DNA from: Bradyrhizobium sp. ISRA464 | Lineage (GTDB): Bacteria; Pseudomonadota; Alphaproteobacteria; Rhizobiales; Xanthobacteraceae | Assembly: GCF_029910095.1 (NCBI RefSeq) | Contig: NZ_CP094526.1 | Span: 3,286,001-3,350,000, forward strand | DNA length: 64,000 nt | Direction: 5' to 3' | In this document: positions 18,158 to 27,157 of the stretch, one piece after another | Layout of the letters: every line of letters begins with the position of its first letter | Numbering within the stretch: the first letter of the stretch is position 1 | Notes under the pieces: model-generated | Seen by the model: the letters and a program-made list of their open reading frames with translations, nothing else | Databases searched by the model: none | Told to the model about the DNA's origin: nothing | Program-made: the position numbers and the translations under genes

Positions 18158-19348
18158 ATGTCGCGCCCGGCTTTGGAGGTTGCGGATATCTTCCGCAGCC
18201 ATGGCCTAGCATGGCGTCAAGCCCATGCCGGTCATATCAGCCTCGACCAGATGAAGGTGATGTCGGCGATCGAGCGCTGCCGCACGGCGGCCCTCGGGGG
18301 CCACGTCGCGCGCTGCGCGGACTGCGCTTATACCACGATCGCCTACAACTCCTGCCGCAACCGGCACTGCCCGAAGTGCCAGGGCGCCGCCGCGAAGGAC
18401 TGGCTTGCCGACCGCGAGGCCGAGCTGTTGCCGGTGCCGTACTATCACGTCGTGTTCACGCTGCCGGCGGCCATCGCCGACATCGCCTACCAGAACAAGG
18501 CCGTGGTCTACGATCTGCTGTTCAAGGTCTCGGCCGAGACCATGCTGACGATCGCCGCCGATCCGAAGCATCTGGGTGGGCGGATCGGCGTCACCTCCGT
18601 GCTGCACACCTGGGGTTCGGCGCTGACCCATCACCCCCACGTGCACATGATCGTGCCGGGCGGCGGCATCTCGTCCGACGGCCAGCGCTGGGTGTCGTGC
18701 CGGCCGGGCTTCTTCCTGTCCGTGCGCGTGCTCTCCCGCCTGTTCCGGCGACTGTTCCTGGAGAAGCTTGTCGCCGCCCACCAAGCCGGCCGCCTCAGCT
18801 TCTTCGGCGACCACGCCCATCTCGCCGAGGCGCAATCCTTCGCGACTCATCTCGCCCCGCTGCGCACGGCCGAGTGGGTCGTCTATTCAAAGCGGCCGTT
18901 CGGCGGCCCTGAGGCGGTGCCGGCCTATCTGTCGCGCTACACCCATCGCGTGGCCATCGCCAACAGCCGATTGATCGCCTGCGACGAGGGCGGCGTCACC
19001 TTCAAGTGGAAGGACTACCGCATCGAGGGCCGCGATCGATACAAGCAGATGACGCTCGCCACAGATGAGTTCATCCGCCGCTTCCTCATCCACGTGCTGC
19101 CAAAAGGCTTGCATCGCATCCGCCACTACGGCCTGTTCGCCAAAGGCGCTTGTGCCGCCAACGTCGCACGCGCCCGTGAGCTGCTCGCCGCTGCAAAACC
19201 TGAAGGCCAGCCTACCGCCGATCCCAGCAAGCCGAGCTGTCCATGCTGTGGCGGCTGCATGATCGTCATCGAGGTTTTCGCGCGCGGTGCAACGCCGCGG
19301 CATCGGCCGACAGCTCCAATGAACCGCATCAGGATCGACACCTCATGA
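18158..19348 (+). CDS. IS91 family transposase (HUH, two tyrosines)
   Basis: A 396-aa rolling-circle transposase. The N-terminus has a zinc-binding region: C-x2-C (CADC) followed by CRNRHCPKC. The HUH metal site is HPHVHMIVPGGG, and the paired catalytic tyrosines are in PAYLSRYTHR (Y-x3-Y). The C-terminus carries a further Cys cluster (CPCCGGC). The protein nicks one strand at the element end and starts rolling-circle transfer. All motifs are intact and the length is normal, so it may be active. Confidence 0.88.
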   Translation: MSRPALEVADIFRSHGLAWRQAHAGHISLDQMKVMSAIERCRTAALGGHVARCADCAYTTIAYNSCRNRHCPKCQGAAAKDWLADREAELLPVPYYHVVFTLPAAIADIAYQNKAVVYDLLFKVSAETMLTIAADPKHLGGRIGVTSVLHTWGSALTHHPHVHMIVPGGGISSDGQRWVSCRPGFFLSVRVLSRLFRRLFLEKLVAAHQAGRLSFFGDHAHLAEAQSFATHLAPLRTAEWVVYSKRPFGGPEAVPAYLSRYTHRVAIANSRLIACDEGGVTFKWKDYRIEGRDRYKQMTLATDEFIRRFLIHVLPKGLHRIRHYGLFAKGACAANVARARELLAAAKPEGQPTADPSKPSCPCCGGCMIVIEVFARGATPRHRPTAPMNRIRIDTS

Positions 19349-19985
19349 TCACGTCTCAATCCTGCAAATCTGCTCGTCGTGCCCGCTGGCTCTCGACCGG
19401 CCACGGCAGAGCGCGCTCAGATTTCCCCCAGCCGTCGCAAATCGACGGACAAATTATGGAGTTCGATGCCACCCGTGGCCCGTTCGTCAGCCGCTCAACC
19501 GTCGAACAACCCGCTGCATCGGCTCGATTCAAATCAGCCATCTCGCCCGCGGCGCTCAAATCCCCATAGTCCCGGCCGCACAGCCTTACGTTCCCTTACC
19601 CGCGGTTTCCTCCCTTGGAGGCTTTCGGACGCCGGCCGCCGAATGCGCGGCGCTGTCCCTCAAACGGCCGGCATCCGAAACCCTTCACAGATTTGCTGAC
19701 ATGCTGGTGGTGCCGAGCGCTAGTGCTTCGAAAAAAAGGCCTGCAGAGCTTGATCGTAATCGGTGATCATACCGTTTGAACCCTAGTGCGCCTGGCCAGA
19801 CACATCTAAACACGATCTCGGGTGAGGTTGCCGCATCAGAATAGGACGCCGCGCACGCCGCTAAGCCTGCCCAATAGCGGTATCGGAGAGGCGCAGTTCG
19901 ATGTTCTTCCTCCTGAGAGGAAGGGCTTTTTTTTACCAGAGATTGGCCGGATTATTGTTGCTCAATCTCGTGAGGGAGGCCTGTC
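19349..19985. other. IS91 downstream flank and gene-free DNA
   Basis: The 637 bp after the transposase contain no credible gene. The first 330 bp or so probably still belong to the IS (in this family a few hundred bases follow the transposase to the end). Around 19610-19675 the segments CTTTCGGACGCCGGCCG and CGGCCGGCATCCGAAA form a long imperfect inverted repeat, possibly the terminal structure. An intrinsic terminator lies at 19906-19934, just before the next gene. Confidence 0.5.
19906..19934 (+). terminator. Intrinsic terminator upstream of the HExxH gene
   Basis: CTTCCTC (19906-19912), loop CTGA, GAGGAAG (19917-19923), then GGC and eight consecutive T (19927-19934). This is a classical Rho-independent terminator on the plus strand. 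No annotated plus-strand gene precedes it except the IS91 transposase about 560 bp upstream, so it ends either the IS transcript or an unrecognised short RNA. Confidence 0.7.
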
Positions 19986-20891
19986 ATGCCACTGACCGAA
20001 GGCGACGTCCTGGATACACTGAGCGACCCGGTAACGCTCGGCATCGAGTTCTACGTGGATAAGATTCACATTAAAGGCGAATACTTGACGACAGTTCGCG
20101 ATCACATTCGCGCCGGTAATATCTTGGTTAAGGGCGGCACCAAGGATCTCGCTTTCTACGATCAAACGACGGATGTTCTGTTGACACAGAAGAAGTCACC
20201 GCCCGCGAATGACAGCGATCGGGCGCTGCTGCTGCATGAATGCGTCCACGCCATGATCGACGTCTATGATCCTGATGGCACCGTTACGCGTCACATGGGT
20301 GAATTGGCGGCCTATCTCACTCAAACGACCTATAGCGTTCGCAAGAATCCGTCGGCTAACCGCAACGGCACAGCCCCCTGGGACAAGTTCTGGGGCGACA
20401 TGTTCGCCACGGTGCGCGCCAACGGGCTCGACACCAGCGCGGGCAACGGCGTCAAGATCCCGTCGGCGACGCTCGAAAATTTGCGCCGGCAACTCGCTGC
20501 CTTGCCCTCTGTAAACTACGGAAATTTCAGCAAAGAGGCGACCGGCGTATCAGATGGGCTGATCCGCATGAACGTATTTCTGACGACGACCGATGAACCC
20601 GTGTCCACGCGATCATCGAGCGTTTCCTACGAATCTTATCCAGATCCGAGCGATAACTATTTGATCCGCACCTTAATGGAAGCCTACGCGAGCACCGATG
20701 TGAGAGGCTATGGCGGGCGCCTTCGCCAGCTCCGTCGGGATTTTCTCTTTTGTTCGCTGTCTCGCGCCCATGAGCTGCGGAGGCGGCTCTCGGTGCGGAA
20801 GCGGGGAGACCGGCTCTCCGAATTGTTTCACGATCGCCTGTCGCGTGGCGGCCGCGGAATTCTTCTGCGTGTTCTTGCGTTGCGAAGCTGA
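19986..20891 (+). CDS. Hypothetical protein with HExxH zinc-metalloprotease motif
   Basis: A 301-aa protein not recognised as a known family. Residues 84-88 are HECVH inside LLLHECVHAMID, the zincin active-site helix, and Glu106 in MGELAAYL lies 18 residues further on, a spacing compatible with a gluzincin third ligand. No signal peptide or membrane segment is seen. The last 65 residues are very arginine-rich and unlike the rest, which suggests a frame change near 20700. SD GGGAGG precedes ATG 19986. It stands alone between the IS91 element and the cyclase gene. A toxin-like or self-processing role is possible but not shown. Confidence 0.55.
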   Translation: MPLTEGDVLDTLSDPVTLGIEFYVDKIHIKGEYLTTVRDHIRAGNILVKGGTKDLAFYDQTTDVLLTQKKSPPANDSDRALLLHECVHAMIDVYDPDGTVTRHMGELAAYLTQTTYSVRKNPSANRNGTAPWDKFWGDMFATVRANGLDTSAGNGVKIPSATLENLRRQLAALPSVNYGNFSKEATGVSDGLIRMNVFLTTTDEPVSTRSSSVSYESYPDPSDNYLIRTLMEAYASTDVRGYGGRLRQLRRDFLFCSLSRAHELRRRLSVRKRGDRLSELFHDRLSRGGRGILLRVLALRS

Positions 20892-21325
20892 CAGCGCCTA
20901 GGACGAGCCAGGAGCAGCACTCGTGAGAGGAATAACGCAACAGAGACTGCACGAACTCTCGGCGAATTGGCGCATCATATAAACAGACCAGATTTGGTTC
21001 ATGGATTTTGCGGCCGCTTCCGCAATGGGTCACGAGCGTCGCCCGCTCCAATAGACAGTGGCGTGTCGATTTCTGCTATTCCCCGTTAGCGACCGAGGTC
21101 GTGTGGCAGTGCAGTATGACGCGAAGGGCCAGAAGCTGACTCGAGCCGCCTTATTCGTCATCGCCGGGGACTTTCAGCGCCGGCAGTATTTCGAGCGCGA
21201 TCGCTCTGCGCCAGGATCGGACCAAGATCAGCTCTGATGCCGCCCGCGCAGTACCGAGACGGCCTCGGCGATGCTCTGGCGCAACAGAACGGTCAGCGTA
21301 TGGCAGTCAAAGACGGCTGCCCCCG
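20892..21325. other. Gene-free stretch with one copy of a 104-bp repeat
   Basis: The 434 bp between the HExxH gene and the convergent cyclase gene hold no credible reading frame. A 104-bp sequence at 21027-21130 recurs at 24642-24745. The rest shows no feature I can name. Confidence 0.5.
21027..21130 (+). repeat. 104-bp direct repeat, copy 1
   Basis: This segment starts GGGTCACGAGCGTCGCCC and ends GCGAAGGGCC; it matches 24642-24745 in the same orientation and equal length, at roughly 85 percent identity by eye. The two copies bracket the minus-strand cyclase and methyltransferase genes. No reading frame is conserved between the copies, which suggests a non-coding repeat. Confidence 0.8.
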
Positions 21326-23098
21326 TCACTTCGGCATCCCGGCCTTCCGCAAGCCTTCGAGGAACTGTTCTCGATGTTCCGTGCATCCAAAGGGGCGGTT
21401 GAGGCGCTCGTCGTTCGTGGTCAATGCGGGCATGCGCCGCAACAACTGATCCAGCGCAGCCCGCGCTGGATCTACTCGACCCAACTGACCATTCGCGGCA
21501 GCTAGTACGGCGTAGATGTCGGGAAATTCCGGATTGGCTTCGGCTGTGTCGCTAGCGAATTCGATCGCCTCTTGGTATCGCTGCGTCAACAAAGCCGCCC
21601 AGCCCTTGCACAATGTCCAAATGACTAGCAGGGGATCGCGCGGGCTGAGTCGGATTGCCTCGTCGAGGTGCGGCAGAGCGGCATCGTAGTCGCCGCTGAA
21701 ACCGAAGCTTACGCCGAGATATCCACGTGCGAACACCGAGTTGGGATCGAGATCGAGGGCGCGCCGCAGCCGGCGTCGGGCTTCTCCGTGCCGACCCGAG
21801 AACAGATCGTAAATGGCTAGTGCGGTGTGGGCGGCCGCATCGCCGTCATCAATGGCGACCGCCTTGCGCCCGGCTTCGCCGAGTCGCGCATGCGACTTGG
21901 CGGGTCCGTCCCCCCATCCAAAGACGGCCTCGAAATGGCAGGCAAAGGCGAGATCGCTAAGCGCCATCGAATTGGCCGGATCAAGCGCTATGGCTTGGAC
22001 GAGCAGGCGTCTTGCCTCCGCCAGATCATCCTGGGTGAAGCGGCGGATGTGCCAGTGCGCGCGCATGATGTGGTCCCACGCATCGAGTTGGCTCGGATCC
22101 TTGCGCTGCGCATGCTGCATCTCGGCCGAGATGATGCCGGGCGCGATAGCGCCGGTGATGTTCCGCGCGATCTCGTCTTGGACGACAAACACATCGGCCA
22201 ATTCGCGGTCGTAGCGATCCGCCCAGAGGTGATGGCCGCTCGCCGCATCGATCAGCTGGGCCGTGATGCGCACCCGATTGCCAACCCGGCGAACACTGCC
22301 TTCGAGCACGTAGCGGACGCCGAGTTCGCGGCCGACCTGACGCACGTCGACGGATTTGCCCTTGTACGTGAACGACGAGTTGCGGGCGATGACGAACAAC
22401 CAATGCGCCTTGGATAGTGCCGTGATGACGTCTTCGGCGATGCCATCGGCGAAGAACTCTTGCTCGTTATCACCGCTCATGTTTTCGAACGACAGCACGG
22501 CGATGGAGGGTTTGTCCGGCAAAGCCAGCGCCGATTCCGAAGACCGAGGTACCGTCCGGTCTTGGCTGAAATTGAGCAGTAGACGATAGACGTGTATGGG
22601 TTGGACGATGTTCTTGAGGGCTTGCTCGCCCAGATCCTCGACCTCGAAAGCGATCTTGCCGCGCGCGTGATTGAGGACAGTTTGCGATATGCAGATGCAG
22701 CCCGGCTCGGCTAACCCCTCCAGTCGCGCCGCAATATTCACGCCGTCGCCATAGAGGTCGCGCCCCTCAATGATCACATCGCCAAGGTTGATCCCGATGC
22801 GGAACTCGATGCGCCTCTCCCGAGGGACATCGGCATTGCGTTCTCGCATGCCCTGCTGAACCTCGATCGAGCAGCATACCGCATCGACGACGCTCGGAAA
22901 CTCAATGAGGATGCCATCACCCGTCGTTTTCACGACGCGACCGCGATGTTGCCTGGTCTTGGGGTCGATCAGATCTCGGCGGTATTGTTTGAGGCGGGCC
23001 AGCGTGCCGGCCTCATCCGCCCCCATCAACCGGCTATACCCGGCAATGTCGGCGGCAAATATGGCGGCGAGCTTGCGCTTGACCTGATCGGAAGCCAT
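21326..23098 (-). CDS. Class III adenylate/guanylate cyclase with TolB-like domain and TPRs
   Basis: A 590-aa cytoplasmic protein. Residues 5-180 form a class III nucleotide cyclase: metal Asp in AAIFAADIAGYSRLM, second Asp in VVKTTGDGILIEF, and DLYGDGVNIAARLEGLAEPG. Residues 205-325 are the TolB-N-like domain common in rhizobial cyclases (PSIAVLSFENMSGD, FFADGIAEDVITALSK, VRYVLEGSVRRVGNRVRI), followed by TPR helices (ALDLDPNSVFARGYLGVSFG, AIRLSPRDPLL). It would make cAMP or cGMP in response to an unknown signal. ATG 23098 has GGGAGG upstream. It shares architecture with the gene at 24825. Confidence 0.87.
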   Translation of the reverse strand: MASDQVKRKLAAIFAADIAGYSRLMGADEAGTLARLKQYRRDLIDPKTRQHRGRVVKTTGDGILIEFPSVVDAVCCSIEVQQGMRERNADVPRERRIEFRIGINLGDVIIEGRDLYGDGVNIAARLEGLAEPGCICISQTVLNHARGKIAFEVEDLGEQALKNIVQPIHVYRLLLNFSQDRTVPRSSESALALPDKPSIAVLSFENMSGDNEQEFFADGIAEDVITALSKAHWLFVIARNSSFTYKGKSVDVRQVGRELGVRYVLEGSVRRVGNRVRITAQLIDAASGHHLWADRYDRELADVFVVQDEIARNITGAIAPGIISAEMQHAQRKDPSQLDAWDHIMRAHWHIRRFTQDDLAEARRLLVQAIALDPANSMALSDLAFACHFEAVFGWGDGPAKSHARLGEAGRKAVAIDDGDAAAHTALAIYDLFSGRHGEARRRLRRALDLDPNSVFARGYLGVSFGFSGDYDAALPHLDEAIRLSPRDPLLVIWTLCKGWAALLTQRYQEAIEFASDTAEANPEFPDIYAVLAAANGQLGRVDPARAALDQLLRRMPALTTNDERLNRPFGCTEHREQFLEGLRKAGMPK

Positions 23099-23533
23099 TC
23101 GGGTTTCCCTCCCGGGGGACACCCTCTGCGGATACCGCAGACAAAAAATATATCACATCTGCCCACGTTTGGCAGGAAAGTTCAGCGGCCGTTGCCTTGC
23201 TCCGGCTGCGGACCGGCGATTGAGCGACCCTGGATCAAGAGGTTCGGCCTTCTCTCCAAGACGCTCGCACTCGAGACAAAGCCGAGCTGTGCTCAATCGG
23301 CACCTGTCACACTCTGGCAATCGAATGCCCGGTTTGGGTCATGTCCTACTGTCAGGTAGTGATCGGCCTCACTCTGCTCTTCAGCCAGCAGCAGACATCG
23401 GACAAACCGCTTGGCGCGTTTCGTGCCAAGCGCGGCCATCCAGCCGGTTTACCGAAGCGGTCGGCAAACGGCCAAAAAGGAATCGCTTGGCCAACGTCGA
23501 GGGGCCGTGCGACGAACTCAAATCGCAATCCAG
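23099..23533. other. Intergenic region upstream of the cyclase gene
   Basis: These 435 bp separate the cyclase start from the methyltransferase stop, both minus strand. The AT-rich segment AAAAAATATATCACAT (23144-23159) close to the cyclase start is a likely promoter. GCCCGGTTTGGGTCATG near 23329 resembles the start of the 104-bp repeats. No gene is seen. Confidence 0.45.
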
Positions 23534-24555
23534 CTACTTGTAGGCGACCGCAGCGCTCGACGGGCCCGTCAGCGGGATGATCTTGAAGTCCCGGAATCCG
23601 ACCTCACGAGACCAGCCCGCAAAATCGGATCCCGAGTAATCAAAGGCGTCGCCAAATTCGATCAGCATATTGAGAGACATCATCAGGCCGAATACATTCT
23701 CGCGTCTTGCATCGTCGATGAGCGCCTCAATAACCACAAATGCACCGCCCGGGGGCAAGGCATCATACGCCTTCCGAATGAGCAATTTCTTCTTCTCAAG
23801 GTTCCAGTCGTGCAGGATCATCCCCATGGTGATGACGTCGGCCTTGGGTAATGGATCGGCGAAGAAGTCGCCACCGACAGCCGTTACCCGGTCGGTCAGG
23901 CCGGCCTGCTGAATTTTGCGTGTGGCTATCGGCACGACTTTGGGGAGATCGAAGTTGGTGCAACGCATTGCGGATTTGCTGCAGCGACCATGCAGGAAAG
24001 CTGCCCGGTGGCGCCACCGACATCGCAAAGGGTCTTAAACTTGGAGAAATCGAATTTCCGGGCAAACTCCTTGAAGTTTCCGGCCGAAATCCCCGACATG
24101 GCGTTCATGAACTGCTCGAGGCGTGCGGGGTCCGCGTAAAGCTTCGTGAACATCGGCTCTCCGGAGTGCTTGGTTTCGTTTTGCGGCATGCCCGTCTTGA
24201 GAGCCTCGGTGAGATCCGCCCAGAATCGGTACAGACGAGCATTCGCCATCTCAAGGATGCCGCCGATGTAGCCAGGGCTGGTTCGGTCCAGAAAAAAGGC
24301 GCTCTCGGGCGTATTCGCGTAGCGTGCCTCGGGACCGTCGCCGTCACGTTGGAGAAACTTGAGAGCTACCAGCGCGTCCGGGAGGTCCGGTATGGCGCGC
24401 GGATGGAGTTGCAATGCCGCGGCGATCTCCTTGCCCGTCATCGGCTGCCTCGCAAGCGTGGTGAACAGTTCCAGCTCGACGGCTGAAAGCAGCGTCTTCG
24501 ACGCAAAGAATCCCATCCCGACTTGCATGATATGTGACGGATCCAGCCCCGACAT
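23534..24555 (-). pseudogene. SAM-dependent O-methyltransferase, single-base frameshift
   Basis: The N-terminal frame from ATG 24555 (behind a perfect AGGAGGT) reads a dimerisation domain (LLSAVELELFTTLARQPMTG) and the start of the SAM fold, TLCDVGGATGQLSCMVAAANP. Near 23965 the frame is lost; the rest, MRCTNFDLPKVVPIA, then DFFADPLPKADVITMGMIL and LPPGGAFVVIEALIDD, lies in another frame ending at 23534. The junction needs one extra base between CCGCA and ATGCG. Restored length is about 340 aa, normal for acetylserotonin/hydroxyneurosporene-type O-methyltransferases. It is a recent break or a sequencing error. It lies between two cyclase genes and inside the repeat-bracketed block. Confidence 0.8.
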
Positions 24556-24641
24556 GATTACCTCCTGTTGTCGCGCCATGGGTCTATGGCTCATTTGGCG
24601 CCAAGGTGTAACACATTTGAACGCTTCAGGAGTCCGGTCCG

Positions 24642-24745
24642 GGGTCACGAGCGTCGCCCTCTGGAATAGACGTCGGCCTGTCGATTTGCGCTATGCCCCG
24701 TTAGCAACCAAGATCGTGTGGCGCTGCAATATGTCGCGAAGGGCC
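24642..24745 (+). repeat. 104-bp direct repeat, copy 2
   Basis: Starts GGGTCACGAGCGTCGCCC and ends GCGAAGGGCC like copy 1 at 21027-21130. It sits between the methyltransferase start and the second cyclase start, so the pair encloses 3.6 kb. It ends about 80 bp before the cyclase ATG and may carry promoter or operator elements for either gene. Confidence 0.8.
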
Positions 24746-24824
24746 TACACAACATGCGACATCAGCCCGAGTGGCCATCTTGGCGGGGTCTGTAGTACAA
24801 GGAGCAGGAAGAGGTTCCAATGCT

Positions 24825-26609
24825 ATGGAGCAAGACCGACCATCTCGGGTTGATCGCAGGTTGTCGGCGATATTGGCCGCTGACGTGGCTGGCTATTCCC
24901 GGCTTATGCATACCGACGAAGAGCCTACGCATGCCAAATTGGCCGCGCTCCTAGCGGACGCTGTCAACCCGGCAATTGCCGAACATGGCGGCCGCATCGT
25001 GAAGAATACCGGCGACGGGTTTTTGGCAGAATTTTTGAGCGCGGTCCAAGCGGTTCGGGCTGCTGTGCAGTTTCAGGCCCGCATCAGGGAACTTACAATC
25101 GGCGACGTCGACGGCAGGCGTATTGCTTTCCGCGTAGGCGTTAACATTGGCGACGTCATCGTCGAGCCCCACGACATCTTTGGAGATGGTGTCAACCAAG
25201 CGGCAAGGCTGGAGAGCATTGCAGAGCCCGGCGGAATATGCATCTCGGCTTCTGTCTACGAACATGTCCGAGGTAAGGTCGACGCTGAGTTCGTCAATAT
25301 GGGTGAGCAAAGTCTCAAGAACATCGCCCACCCCGTACGGGCGTATGCCATGGTCCGGGATGGAATTAACTTAGGTTCACAGACTGGGCGGCGGGCGCCG
25401 TTTTCGCCGCCTCGTCTTTCCATCGTTGTGTTGCCCTTCGCCGACCTCAGCAGTGATCCCGAGCAAGCCTACTTCGTCGATGGCATAACAGAAAGCCTAA
25501 CCACGGACTTGTCGCAGATTGAAGGCGCTTTCGTCATCGGGCGGCACACTGCATTCACCTATAAGGGCAAACCTGTCGATCTCAAGCAGCTCGGTTGCGA
25601 ATTGAACGTACGCTATGTGCTGGAAGGGACGGTCCAGCGCAGCGGTGACCGACTCCGCATCAACGTTCAGCTCGTTGACGCGGGAACCGGCGGGCACTTG
25701 TGGGCCGATCGTTTTGACAAACCCGTTGGCGATTTGTTTGATATGCAAGACGAGATCGTAGCACGGCTGGCTAACACACTAAATGCCAAGCTCATTGAGG
25801 CTGAGGCCCGGCGAGCGGAAAACACGCTTCATCCCGACGCTATGGATTTGTTTTTCCAAGGCCGCCATTCGTTCAACAAGGGGGTCACGTCTAAATCCCT
25901 GACACAAGCTCGTCTTTTTTTTGAACGCGCATTGGCGATCGACCCTGAAAACGTCGACGCAACAGTCTGGATGGCGGCCGTCGATGTGACATTTTCATCG
26001 ACCTTCTTGACTGACGACCTATCTCTGCATTTGGCAGCGGCAGAGAAGATACTGCTAAAGGCGCTGTCCCGTGCACCGAACCATTCCTGGGCCCACTTGC
26101 TCCTAGGTGTCGTCCTAATGCATACGAACCGCGCAGATCAAGGTTTGGCTGAGTGTGAGAGAGCGTTGGCATTGGATCGCAATCTGGCTGATGCGCACGC
26201 GATGATTGGTCTGGCTAAATTTCTCATGGGGTGCGGCGCAGAGACCGAGGCCCACGTCGACCAAGCATTGCGCCTCTCTCCTCGTGACATCTGTGTCTAC
26301 CGATGGCTATCCCCGGTCGGATTTTCCAAGTTGCAGATCGGAGCAGACGCCGAAGCAGTCAGTTGGTTCCTTCGCGGTATCGAAGCCAATCGAAATTATC
26401 CCCTCGTACATTTTGGACTTGCTGCTGCGCTCGCGCTACTCGGGAAGCTGCACGAGGCGCACGCCGCCGCAAAAGCGGGGCAAACGCTTGATCCCACGTT
26501 TACTATTCGTCGCTTGAAAGGCCTTTCAGTAGGTAACAGTGCGACATTCTTCGACGGAAGCAGGCGCATCCTGAATGGGATGCGCCTGGCTGGGGTACCG
26601 GAGAGGTGA
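24825..26609 (+). CDS. Class III adenylate/guanylate cyclase with TolB-like domain and TPRs
   Basis: A 594-aa protein with the same domain order as the gene at 21326: cyclase domain (LSAILAADVAGYSRLMHTDE, IVKNTGDGFLAEFLS, IFGDGVNQAARLESIAEPGG), TolB-N-like domain (LSIVVLPFADLSSDPEQAYF, VRYVLEGTVQRSGDRLRI) and TPR region (RALSRAPNHSWAHLLLGVVL, ALALDRNLADAHAMIGLA). Both metal-binding Asp residues are present. ATG 24825 follows AGGAAGAGG. Its cysteine-poor, less GC-rich sequence and position in the accessory region suggest acquisition with the neighbours. It converges on the H1-like gene. Confidence 0.87.
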   Translation: MEQDRPSRVDRRLSAILAADVAGYSRLMHTDEEPTHAKLAALLADAVNPAIAEHGGRIVKNTGDGFLAEFLSAVQAVRAAVQFQARIRELTIGDVDGRRIAFRVGVNIGDVIVEPHDIFGDGVNQAARLESIAEPGGICISASVYEHVRGKVDAEFVNMGEQSLKNIAHPVRAYAMVRDGINLGSQTGRRAPFSPPRLSIVVLPFADLSSDPEQAYFVDGITESLTTDLSQIEGAFVIGRHTAFTYKGKPVDLKQLGCELNVRYVLEGTVQRSGDRLRINVQLVDAGTGGHLWADRFDKPVGDLFDMQDEIVARLANTLNAKLIEAEARRAENTLHPDAMDLFFQGRHSFNKGVTSKSLTQARLFFERALAIDPENVDATVWMAAVDVTFSSTFLTDDLSLHLAAAEKILLKALSRAPNHSWAHLLLGVVLMHTNRADQGLAECERALALDRNLADAHAMIGLAKFLMGCGAETEAHVDQALRLSPRDICVYRWLSPVGFSKLQIGADAEAVSWFLRGIEANRNYPLVHFGLAAALALLGKLHEAHAAAKAGQTLDPTFTIRRLKGLSVGNSATFFDGSRRILNGMRLAGVPER

Positions 26610-26727
26610 TGTCGGAGATGGGTCACACAAGCCGACATGGCTTACGTGCCAATGTCGCCCAGCTTTGCGCCAGGGCATCGGCAAATCACAAGCTTGGTAG
26701 ATGAATCAAAGTCCTGGGTTCAACCTT

Positions 26728-27000
26728 CTAGGCTAGGCTTGTCTCTACTTTCCTGGCGGTACGCTTCACGGCGCCGGCCGCTTTCTTGGCCGCGCGCTTT
26801 GAAGCTTCTGCCGCACGCTTTACGGCGCCGGCCGCTTTCTTGGCCGCACGCTTTACGGCTCCAGTTGCAGCTCCAGCCGAGTACTTGGCCGCACGCTTTA
26901 CGGCGCCGGCCGAACGACGCGCCTTCTTCGGCGGATAGCGCACGAGGCGCCGGACTTGCTTGCGGCCTCGGGCGGTCTGCTTTTTCGCCTTTTTCGCCAT
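26728..27000 (-). CDS. Histone H1-like Lys/Ala-rich DNA-binding protein
   Basis: A 90-aa highly basic protein made of Ala, Lys and Arg repeats: RAAKKAAGAVKRAAE recurs with variants, after an N-terminal MAKKAKKQTARGRKQVRR. This is the composition of bacterial H1-like/AlgP-type proteins that bind and compact DNA. The DNA shows the matching direct repeats (GGCGCCGGCCGCTTTCTTGG at about 26770 and 26824). AGGAGG before ATG 27000 fixes the start. It lies 157 bp downstream of kdpE on the same strand. Repeat number can change by slippage. Confidence 0.75.
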   Translation of the reverse strand: MAKKAKKQTARGRKQVRRLVRYPPKKARRSAGAVKRAAKYSAGAATGAVKRAAKKAAGAVKRAAEASKRAAKKAAGAVKRTARKVETSLA

Positions 27001-27157
27001 TGCTGATCCTCCTACTTTAAGGATAATGCGAAGTCGCGCAGCGAGGTTCCTAAACTCGGAACAAACAGCAAGCGCGCGTGTCAATATGCGTTCTTATCAG
27101 AAGCCAGCCGAGGACCGGTTGGGGTCCATTAGCGGACATGCCCGCCGGTAACTCTAC

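Larger units (their letters stand above)
17212..19348 (+). mobile_element. IS91-type insertion element with tyrosine recombinase and Y2-HUH transposase
   Basis: Two genes in tandem, a phage-like tyrosine recombinase and an IS91-family HUH transposase, 14 bp apart, form the two-gene class of IS91-like elements. IS91 elements move by rolling-circle replication and have no inverted terminal repeats, so outer ends cannot be read with certainty; the coordinates given are the minimum, from the upstream hairpin to the transposase stop, and the real element probably extends to about 17.1 and 19.7 kb. It lies between the liv-type operon and the accessory region, next to the H-E-x-x-H gene. Confidence 0.8.
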
